Origin: Oligoflexia bacterium
GTDB taxonomy: Bacteria; Bdellovibrionota; UBA1018
Assembly: GCA_903854365.1 (NCBI GenBank)
Contig: CAINWE010000003.1
Span: 1 to 7,495, forward strand
Direction of reading: 5' to 3'
Length of the DNA stretch: 7,495 nt
Part shown: one piece after another, positions 1-5,962 of the stretch
Layout of the letters: each line of letters opens with the position of its first letter
How positions within the stretch are numbered: position 1 is the stretch's first letter
Position numbers and translations under genes: made by a program
Notes under the pieces: model-generated
The model's database searches: none
What the model was told of the DNA's origin: nothing
Seen by the model: only the letters and a program-made list of their open reading frames with translations

Positions 1-1214
1 AGCGAATGCCGAAGGCCATGTCGTTGGGCACAGGGTTTATTATTGACTCTTCGGGACTGATTTTGACGAATAATCACGTTGTCGCTGATGCAGATGAAAT
101 TAAAATTTCATTTACGGAGTCGAAGGAAGAAAAGCCCTCCGATGCTGAAGTCGTAGGACGAGATCCAGAGATCGACGTGGCCTTGATTCGAGTCAAAAAT
201 AAAAGGGAAATGATTCCGGTTGTCTTAGGGGATTCAGATTCTCTCGAAGTAGGCGAGTTTGTCATGGCAGTCGGCAATCCCTTTGGACAGGGACATTCGG
301 TCACTCACGGAATTGTTTCTGCTAAAGGGCGGCTTGCACCTGATTTTCAATTGGCGAATTATATTCAGACGGATGCCCCCATTAATCCAGGGAATTCTGG
401 GGGGCCGCTCGTGAACTTGAAGGGCGAAGTCATTGCCATTAATAATGCTATTGATCAGAGGGCACAGGGAATCGGGTTCGCCATCCCCATTAATTTTATC
501 AAGAAGGTACTGCCGCAGCTCAGGACTAAGGGGGTAGTTACGCGCGGTTTTATTGGGGTTCTGGTTGAGCCCCTGACTGTGGATTTGGCCAAGAAAATCG
601 GGGTTCCTACCGACTTGCAGGGATCTTTTGTGACGCATGTGTATCCGGATCAGCCAGCTGACCAAGCGGGCCTGAAACCCTATGACGTGATTTTGGAGTT
701 CAACGGCACTACGATTCGAAACGGTAACGAGTTGATCGCAGCTGTGACGGCGGTTAACGTTGGGGACACGGTGGCTACAAAGGTGTACCGAGCGGGGAAG
801 CAACTCGACCTAAAAGTGAAGGTGGGACAGAGGCCTGGGTCACAAGAACACGTAAAAAATGCCACTGACATGAGAAAGAAATCGAAGAAAAAGGCTGCGC
901 CTGTCGAAGTCGGGATGACTCTCGAGGAAGTGACTCCAGAAATCGCGAAAGAATTGGGAGCCTCGCCTAAAATGGGAGGAGTCGTCGTGACTAACATTGC
1001 CTACGGTGGACCGGCTGATACGGCTGGACTCAATCGAGGTGATTTGATTCTTGAGGTCGATCGAAAGCCGGTAAAAACGGTAGAGGATTTCTTTTCTCAA
1101 GTGACGGCTAAGCAGACTTATCTTCTCCGAGTTCGGCATCCCGATCCTCAGGGGCAGGAGCGGTTTTCGGTAGTGATTTTAGATCTGAAGGGGCTCAAGA
1201 AAAAATCTGAATGA
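1..1214 (+). CDS. HtrA/DegQ/MucD-type periplasmic serine endoprotease, 5'-truncated by the window edge
   Basis: This is a trypsin-fold protease of the HtrA/Deg family, which degrades or chaperones misfolded envelope proteins in the periplasm. Numbering from the ATG at position 6, the catalytic triad is complete: His24 in TNNHVV, Asp57 in DVALIRV and Ser131 in the GNSGGP motif. PDZ1 spans about residues 180-275 and begins with the RGFIGV carboxylate-binding loop. PDZ2 spans about 300-395. A basic linker rich in Lys and Arg (290-296) separates them. Two PDZ domains fit DegP/DegQ/MucD rather than single-PDZ DegS. The frame stays open upstream of that ATG (the preceding codon is CGA), and the protease domain begins abruptly at SLGTGFII. 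The ATG is therefore internal, and the signal peptide plus the start of the protease domain lie outside the window. The stop is TGA at 1212-1214. The gene converges on the RND gene with a 31-bp gap. Family assignment is secure; the exact paralogue (degP, degQ or mucD) is not. Confidence 0.95.
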   Translation, partial: RMPKAMSLGTGFIIDSSGLILTNNHVVADADEIKISFTESKEEKPSDAEVVGRDPEIDVALIRVKNKREMIPVVLGDSDSLEVGEFVMAVGNPFGQGHSVTHGIVSAKGRLAPDFQLANYIQTDAPINPGNSGGPLVNLKGEVIAINNAIDQRAQGIGFAIPINFIKKVLPQLRTKGVVTRGFIGVLVEPLTVDLAKKIGVPTDLQGSFVTHVYPDQPADQAGLKPYDVILEFNGTTIRNGNELIAAVTAVNVGDTVATKVYRAGKQLDLKVKVGQRPGSQEHVKNATDMRKKSKKKAAPVEVGMTLEEVTPEIAKELGASPKMGGVVVTNIAYGGPADTAGLNRGDLILEVDRKPVKTVEDFFSQVTAKQTYLLRVRHPDPQGQERFSVVILDLKGLKKKSE

Positions 1215-1230
1215 TCGTACCGAGCCCTTT
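1188..1230. repeat. 9-bp inverted repeat around the htrA stop codon
   Basis: AAGGGGCTC (1188-1196) can pair with GAGCCCTTT (1222-1230), with one G-U pair, around a 25-nt loop that contains the htrA stop codon. A smaller imperfect hairpin (CCTTTCC/GGAAGG, 1226-1241) overlaps its right arm. No T-run follows either structure on the plus strand, so this is not a textbook intrinsic terminator. It is the only structure I can see between the two convergent genes, and it could weakly help transcription end in both directions. Confidence 0.25.
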
Positions 1231-1245
1231 CCGTTGGAAGGTCGC

Positions 1246-3723
1246 CTAGGCAGGCAGGCCGTCTTCTTGGGTGAGCGCATCTGCGGTTTTTCTTTTGCGA
1301 CGCATTTCTAGAAATCGCAAAAATGCAGGCATGGACAGCACTGCCGCCGTCACACAAGTGAATTCGCCTAGAACAGCGAGGCGTCCAAAACTCACAAATG
1401 CTTGGTTACCGGCGATCAGCAATGAGCTGTAACCGATAATGGTGGTGAGACTAGAGAGCAGGACCGCTCCCCCTGTGTTTCGGACTACATTCGAGATCGA
1501 TCCTTCCCCTTCCTCGCGGTATCGCTGAAAGACGTTGACGCCGTAATCCACGCCAATGCCGAAGGTAATGGGCAGCGCGATGAAGTTTAAGAAATTAATT
1601 TTCAAATGAAATCCGAGAATAGCGCCCGCGAGCCAGAGGACTCCGATGAGGAGAGCGAATAGAACCTGCCCGATGATCGCAATTTTTCGAAATAAAAGGA
1701 CCACTAAAACGACTACTGCTAAGAAGGCAAAGAGAGTCGCTTTCGGCCCATCTCGGACTACGGCTTCGATCATGTCGGCTGTGACCGGAAGCTGACCGGC
1801 AATCGGAGTACCGGGCGCGACCGAGTCCGCAATTTGGCGGACTTCCTTGACGAAAGGAATTTGCACGTCAATCCGATCGGTTCCATTGCCAAGAACCTTG
1901 TCCACCAAGACCATTTTCCCTACACTTCCATCCTTTTCTCTAAACTTGGTAAAAAGCGTGGGAGGAAGATCCTTCTCAGAGTAGGCGCGAAATGCCTCTG
2001 GTTTCAGAAATTCCGCAATGAGGTCCTTTTCTGAGCGAGGTAGGTGACTCATGATCTGACTCGGCAGAAGATGTTGGATTTCCTTGAGGAGCCCCACCTT
2101 CTTGGGTTGATCCGTAGGAACGAAGTCATCGAGTTGTTGAATCGTCGTGAAAAGCGTCGACTTACCTTCAGTCGCTTTCCTCGTCTTAAAGGCTGCGGCA
2201 ATCTGTCTGGCTTGCTCACGAGTATGCGGGAGGATCACCATAGGAGATAGACCGTGCTGAAAGACGTCGTCAATATAGCGGGAGTAGTATCCCGAGCCAT
2301 GTTCCATGCTCCATTTGTCTCGGAGTGCATTGAGGTCAACCTCGATCACGCCTTCCTTGATATTTCCAAAAGTAAGGGCCGAGGCTAGGATCAAAAGGCA
2401 GGATGCTCCCCAGATCCAAGTGGGGAATCGCTCTACCCCAGACGCGATCCAGCCAGCAAAATAGGCTGGCCGCTCGCGAGAGGCGAGGGGTTTATCCTTT
2501 CTCATGCGAGTAAAAAACGTCAAGTAGGCGGGCATGAGAGTATAAGCGCTGATCCAGCACATAACCATCCCGAAGAGGCCAATCATTCCGAACTGCTTGA
2601 AGCCCCGAAAATCAGTGAGGATCAGAGAGCCATAGGAAAGACCTGCAGCGAGTGCGGCTGTCCAGGTAGATGTGGCCGTAGCTTGCATAGCGACCAGGAG
2701 AGCTTGTTCGTTTTTGTGTCCTGATCGAATTTCCTCTAGATATCTTGCGAGCAAAATAATTCCAAAATTAATTCCGTTTCCTACGACGATACTGGCGAGA
2801 AAAGCTGAGTTTGCGTTTAGATATCCGACTGCGTAGTAAGCAATTCCAAAAGTCCAAAAAGTGCCGATGAATAGACTCCAAACCAGGGCCATTGTTGCTA
2901 AAAAGGATCGGTAGAACAAAAGCATAGCGCCCGTCACGAGAAAGAGAACGATCACGGTGGACGCAACAAGATCAGCAATGAGGGCTGCGTTCTCTTCGAT
3001 CAGGTTTTGAATGTTGCCAGTAAATCGGACTTCTAGGTCGGGTGCATAGGTCTGGGGACGGAGCTCTGCAATGGCTTGATCCAGGGTAGCTCTCAGGCGA
3101 TGGGCTGCTTCAATACCTTTCCCGGGCATATAGGCTACCACAATGTGAACGGATTCGTCGGGGGTGGCATAGTAGCCGTCCGGAAATTTTGAGTAAGCTG
3201 AAGCATTTTTTTCGTATTTCTTGAGTAATTGATTCAAGTCCAACTTGGGTTCAGTTAAATCCTTTTGGCTAAAGATATTGAGTGGATTGTAGAGCTCCTT
3301 TTCGTAGTCGACCCGGTCATGGATAAAGCGGTCCACTTTCTCTAAATCATGGGTGTCTAGTAGCAGCGCCCTTCGTTTGGAGAAGAATTGAATTTCCCGA
3401 TCAATCCGATATTCAATTCCGGACACGATTTCTTTTGGTGCTTGTGCCAGTCTGCCGGCAAGATCGTCAACGAACTTGCGGCTGGCTCGCTTATCTTTAG
3501 AGAAAACGAGAGTCGCGATATTATCGATCGCATCTAGACGACGCGTGACTTCGTTTAGATCAATAATGCTGCGTGCGTTGGATGGGAGGAGTTCCTCGAC
3601 ATCGGTTCTCAGGTTCTTATAGAGCTGTACTGTGTAGTAGGCTCCGACGATCCCCAATAAGCTTCCAAAAATTCCTACTAGAGCCCAATACTTCACGATC
3701 AAGCGAGTAAGAGTCTTTAACAT
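1246..3723 (-). CDS. RND-superfamily MMPL/HpnN-like exporter, 12 TM
   Basis: This 825-residue inner-membrane protein has the duplicated RND layout. TM1 (about 12-34) is followed by a large extracytoplasmic domain (about 36-245) and TM2-6 (247-404). TM7 (433-452) is followed by a second such domain (456-655) and TM8-12 (660-803). The length and two-loop design match the MMPL branch, which includes the hopanoid exporter HpnN and mycobacterial MmpL proteins, rather than the roughly 1,040-residue AcrB type. TM10 has the family motif GIGVDYG with Asp726 and Tyr727, the usual proton-relay pair. The equivalent TM4 motif reads NGINFGI, with Asn319 and Phe320 in place of Asp-Tyr. The N-terminus is short and basic, as expected for an inside start. 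An in-frame TAG five codons upstream rules out a longer protein. No good Shine-Dalgarno site precedes the ATG. The gene is the last of a likely three-gene minus-strand operon, 60 bp after the LysE-type gene. Substrate is unknown; family relatives move lipids or other hydrophobic molecules out of the inner membrane. Confidence 0.9.
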   Translation of the reverse strand: MLKTLTRLIVKYWALVGIFGSLLGIVGAYYTVQLYKNLRTDVEELLPSNARSIIDLNEVTRRLDAIDNIATLVFSKDKRASRKFVDDLAGRLAQAPKEIVSGIEYRIDREIQFFSKRRALLLDTHDLEKVDRFIHDRVDYEKELYNPLNIFSQKDLTEPKLDLNQLLKKYEKNASAYSKFPDGYYATPDESVHIVVAYMPGKGIEAAHRLRATLDQAIAELRPQTYAPDLEVRFTGNIQNLIEENAALIADLVASTVIVLFLVTGAMLLFYRSFLATMALVWSLFIGTFWTFGIAYYAVGYLNANSAFLASIVVGNGINFGIILLARYLEEIRSGHKNEQALLVAMQATATSTWTAALAAGLSYGSLILTDFRGFKQFGMIGLFGMVMCWISAYTLMPAYLTFFTRMRKDKPLASRERPAYFAGWIASGVERFPTWIWGASCLLILASALTFGNIKEGVIEVDLNALRDKWSMEHGSGYYSRYIDDVFQHGLSPMVILPHTREQARQIAAAFKTRKATEGKSTLFTTIQQLDDFVPTDQPKKVGLLKEIQHLLPSQIMSHLPRSEKDLIAEFLKPEAFRAYSEKDLPPTLFTKFREKDGSVGKMVLVDKVLGNGTDRIDVQIPFVKEVRQIADSVAPGTPIAGQLPVTADMIEAVVRDGPKATLFAFLAVVVLVVLLFRKIAIIGQVLFALLIGVLWLAGAILGFHLKINFLNFIALPITFGIGVDYGVNVFQRYREEGEGSISNVVRNTGGAVLLSSLTTIIGYSSLLIAGNQAFVSFGRLAVLGEFTCVTAAVLSMPAFLRFLEMRRKRKTADALTQEDGLPA

Positions 3724-3783
3724 CCACTCAGTATACTACAGGCCTCATGCATAATGGCATAAATGTGGGGTTATCCGGCAAAA

Positions 3784-4434
3784 TCACTGTCCGGTGGAGA
3801 AGTACTGATAAGCCGAATAGAGAAAAAAGCCAGACAAGCAGAAGAGGCAAATCCCAAGCCGGTGGTAGAGTTTTCCAATCGACTGAGTAGGGATGAAATG
3901 CTTAACTCGGTGCAGAATCGAGGACAAAGTCAACAGATAGCTACCTAGGCCGAGGGCTCCGCCCACTAAGAAAACGACCTTGGAGGAGGCATCAAAACTC
4001 TCAGCAAGGCCTAATCTTTTGGCTAGCGCAACGCCCATCAGCCAGGTGAGAATCATCGGTGGGTTGCTAAAGGCAAGGGAAAAGCCCGAGAGAAAAGCCC
4101 AACGCTTACTCTTCAGCTCAGGAGAAGTGAATAGGTGATCATGCGACTTCTTGGATTCCTTGAACGTCAGAAAGGAGAGTATCCAAAGAATCACTACGCC
4201 TAAGGAATTAAATGCTCCAAGCACCCAGGGAGTTTCCATGAACGGCGCAAGCCCATAGAGTGCGACTGCACCATAGATGATGTCAGAACTGACTGAACCA
4301 AGGACCACCATTCTTGCGGCTCTCATGTGGCCGCTAATCGCGCGTTTAGCCATTTCAATCTGTGATCCCCCTAAAGGAATCGCAGCGACAAAACCGAGCG
4401 TGAATGACAGTAAAAACAGAAGGACCAAATTCAT
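3784..4434 (-). CDS. LysE-family transporter-like membrane protein
   Basis: This 216-residue, very hydrophobic protein has about six membrane segments (roughly 3-25, 38-62, 70-92, 111-138, 151-173 and 192-211), the size and topology of the LysE/RhtB translocator family. The first helix ends in IPLGGSQ, where family members usually have a PGP-type motif. It is followed by the family-like pattern of Gly46 and Asp51 in GSVSSDIIYG, and by SNPPMI (123-128) in the fourth segment, where LysE proteins commonly carry an Asn-Pro. Known members export amino acids or other small molecules, but the family is broad and the PGP motif is changed here, so I do not assign a substrate. The start lies only 12 nt after the GT9 stop, in the same frame and without a clear Shine-Dalgarno site, which suggests translational coupling. 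The RND gene follows 60 bp downstream. Confidence 0.75.
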   Translation of the reverse strand: MNLVLLFLLSFTLGFVAAIPLGGSQIEMAKRAISGHMRAARMVVLGSVSSDIIYGAVALYGLAPFMETPWVLGAFNSLGVVILWILSFLTFKESKKSHDHLFTSPELKSKRWAFLSGFSLAFSNPPMILTWLMGVALAKRLGLAESFDASSKVVFLVGGALGLGSYLLTLSSILHRVKHFIPTQSIGKLYHRLGICLFCLSGFFLYSAYQYFSTGQ

Positions 4435-4446
4435 CTTAGTGATGGC

Positions 4447-5796
4447 TCACGGGGAGCTGATCCTGTGTTCGGCCTTTAAGGGCGCTCTTTTCTTTTTCAC
4501 CGGAACCGGAAGCTCGCTGAGACGATTGGAGATCAGTCCTGTGAGATAGTCCGTGTTCACGGTCTCGAAACAGCGCACCGTGCCGCAGGTCTTAAACATC
4601 TTATTCAAACAGGTAATATTCCGGCAAGGGCTTCCTGCAGTATAAGACCAAGCCGGGGCGTCTTGGTGGGGAGGGAGGTATCCTGCTTGAAACGAATCAT
4701 AGCCAGACATGCGGGGTGGGGTAGCGCCGAAAATACTCAAAACGGAGGTTCGGTTTCTGAAAGGAAATTTGCCTGATTTTGAGACTTTCTTTGATGCGGC
4801 GATATGCATGGGTCCGGTGTCACCGGTGACAAAAACATCTGCGTAGTCAATGAGAGCCGAGTAGACATCGAGCGGGAGGTCGGGGTGAATGATCTGTATC
4901 TTTTGCTGAAGCGTCGATGGAAGAGTTTGAACAAGACGCTCGCCAATACCTGGATTATTGTGTCCCGCGCCTAAGAGAATTTTTGCTTCCATGCGAGCGA
5001 TATTCTGGAGGAGTTCGGCTTGTCGCTCGAATGGCAATAAGGTGAACGGGCTGGCTGTGTCCGGATTGATCATGATGACCGGAGTTGAGCTATTCAGCGT
5101 CATTTGAGAGGCAATGTGACGCGCCTGCTCGATGGCTTCGTCTGAGTAGGTTGTGCAAACGCCCGGGAGATCATCCGGTCTGACGGGTTGGGCTACCGTA
5201 GACAGGGAGTCTCGAATAAAACGATAGCACTGGTATAGAAAATGGTTAATTTTTGTGGGGTCATCTTCGTTTCGAACGATCTGAGGAGTGTGGGAAACGA
5301 GGTTTAAAAAAGCGGTTTGATCCGCCTTGAGTGATTTGTTTTCAATAAAGGCACAAAGATTGATGCAAAGGTCGTAGTGGCCTGTTTGGGTGAGGTCTCG
5401 CAAGGTGTCAATATTGCCCTGGCTTGGGAATAGACCTCCGGCAAAAACGGGGATGATTTTGGAAATTTCGGGGTTTCCGTCAACGAGGGGGGTGGCTACT
5501 CGGTTCGTGACATAATGAATGTCGGCAGCGGGGAAATAATCGCGTAGCGCTGTCGATGCAGCTTGCATCATGACCGTGTCGCCGATGTGAGTATCTGGGA
5601 TGACGAGAATTTTCTCAAATTTCTTAACTTTTTTGAGGGCTCGGCGGTTGTTCCAGGCTAGAAATTTGCCGATCTCAGCGCTCCCCAGGAGCGGTTTGAC
5701 AGTGGCGTTCAAGAACTGTGAGCCAGCTCGAGGGAAATGGGTCGTAATTTGACTCGTACCAGCAAAAAGGATTTCTTGAGCTTTAGAGCTTATCAT
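4447..5796 (-). CDS. Glycosyltransferase family 9 (ADP-heptose:LPS heptosyltransferase-like)
   Basis: This 449-residue protein has the two-Rossmann GT9 layout of WaaC/WaaF-type enzymes, which add heptose to the lipopolysaccharide inner core from the cytoplasmic face. The N-terminal signature runs from ILVIPDTHIGDTVM (63-76) into ALRDYFPAADIHYVTNR (83-99). The C-terminal half has INPDT (243-247), KILLGAGHN (272-280) and the nucleotide-sugar-binding signature DTGPMHIAA (326-334), followed by SIFGATPP (354-361). Near the end, four cysteines are spaced C-x4-C-x7-C-x4-C (391-409), resembling the Cys pattern at the end of other GT9 proteins. Unusual points are about 60 residues before the domain begins, a basic insertion after HIAA (335-350), and a lysine-rich tail. 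No convincing Shine-Dalgarno site precedes the ATG, so the start is the least certain part. It is the first gene of the putative minus-strand operon and is divergent from clpB. Acceptor and donor sugars cannot be read from sequence; a surface glycan other than LPS core is possible. Confidence 0.9.
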   Translation of the reverse strand: MISSKAQEILFAGTSQITTHFPRAGSQFLNATVKPLLGSAEIGKFLAWNNRRALKKVKKFEKILVIPDTHIGDTVMMQAASTALRDYFPAADIHYVTNRVATPLVDGNPEISKIIPVFAGGLFPSQGNIDTLRDLTQTGHYDLCINLCAFIENKSLKADQTAFLNLVSHTPQIVRNEDDPTKINHFLYQCYRFIRDSLSTVAQPVRPDDLPGVCTTYSDEAIEQARHIASQMTLNSSTPVIMINPDTASPFTLLPFERQAELLQNIARMEAKILLGAGHNNPGIGERLVQTLPSTLQQKIQIIHPDLPLDVYSALIDYADVFVTGDTGPMHIAASKKVSKSGKFPFRNRTSVLSIFGATPPRMSGYDSFQAGYLPPHQDAPAWSYTAGSPCRNITCLNKMFKTCGTVRCFETVNTDYLTGLISNRLSELPVPVKKKRAPLKAEHRISSP

Positions 5797-5807
5797 AGGG
5801 ATGCGAC

Positions 5808-5813
5808 ATCATA
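5808..5813 (-). promoter_or_regulatory. Possible -10 element for the minus-strand operon
   Basis: Read on the minus strand, TATGAT (5813 to 5808) matches five of six bases of the sigma-70 -10 consensus. The best -35 at 18-bp spacing is a poor TTGCGC. Transcription would begin about 5 nt before the GT9 ATG at 5796, giving an almost leaderless mRNA, which would fit the missing Shine-Dalgarno site. The weak -35 keeps this tentative. Confidence 0.25.
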
Positions 5814-5893
5814 AACAACTGCCAACCCAGAGCGCAACACTTGTCTCGAGATAGATCCAAAATAATGTGAATTCATTGACTCAAGGGGGGGTG

Positions 5894-5921
5894 CTTGACG
5901 GAGAAGTTCTTGTACCCATCT
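5894..5921 (+). promoter_or_regulatory. Sigma-32 (RpoH)-type heat-shock promoter of clpB
   Basis: CTTGAC at 5894-5899 and ACCCATCT at 5914-5921 are separated by 14 bp. The Escherichia coli sigma-32 consensus is CTTGAA, about 13-15 bp, then CCCCATNT, so both boxes and the spacing fit with one mismatch each. Transcription would begin near 5927-5930, leaving a leader of about 35 nt before the clpB ATG. At usual sigma-70 spacing from TTGACG (5895-5900) I see no good -10, which favours the heat-shock reading. clpB is a classic RpoH-dependent gene in proteobacteria. Confidence 0.7.
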
Positions 5922-5947
5922 TGATAGAAGCGGACTCGTGTTCATTA

Positions 5948-5953
5948 AAGGAG
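5948..5953 (+). promoter_or_regulatory. Strong Shine-Dalgarno site for clpB
   Basis: AAGGAG lies 9 nt before the ATG at 5963. It fixes the clpB start there, and the resulting N-terminus, MATQFTRSAQEAL, matches the usual beginning of ClpB proteins. No other gene in the window has so clear a ribosome binding site. Confidence 0.85.
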
Positions 5954-5962
5954 AGACTAGTT

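Noticed and set aside
234..1139. Three open frames on the minus strand opposite htrA (about 100-190 codons)
   Set aside because: They overlap a gene with a full catalytic triad and two PDZ domains. Their translations show no recognisable motif and are rich in Ser and Arg, as expected for an antisense shadow.
1215..1245. Possible intrinsic terminator between the convergent htrA and RND genes, from the CCTTTCC/GGAAGG hairpin
   Set aside because: The stem is short and bulged and no T-run follows it on the plus strand. On the minus strand the nearest T-run is more than 20 nt away. Only the longer inverted repeat is listed, at low confidence.
1246..3723. Naming the RND gene hpnN
   Set aside because: Architecture fits, but no hopanoid biosynthesis genes are in the window and the TM4 motif differs from the Asp-bearing form, so only a family-level name is given.
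3730..3737. AGTATACT palindrome just before the RND start as a -10 box or operator
   Set aside because: TATACT fits a -10 box, but no -35 lies at suitable spacing, transcription would start on the ATG itself, and the gene is probably read from the upstream operon.
4447..4449. Selenocysteine at the GT9 TGA stop
   Set aside because: The GT9 protein is complete before the TGA, including its C-terminal Cys cluster, and I see no convincing stem-loop just after it of the kind that directs selenocysteine.
5868..5875. TGAATTCA palindrome in the divergent region as a regulator site
   Set aside because: Eight bases of perfect symmetry with no matching flanks or second copy is expected by chance.
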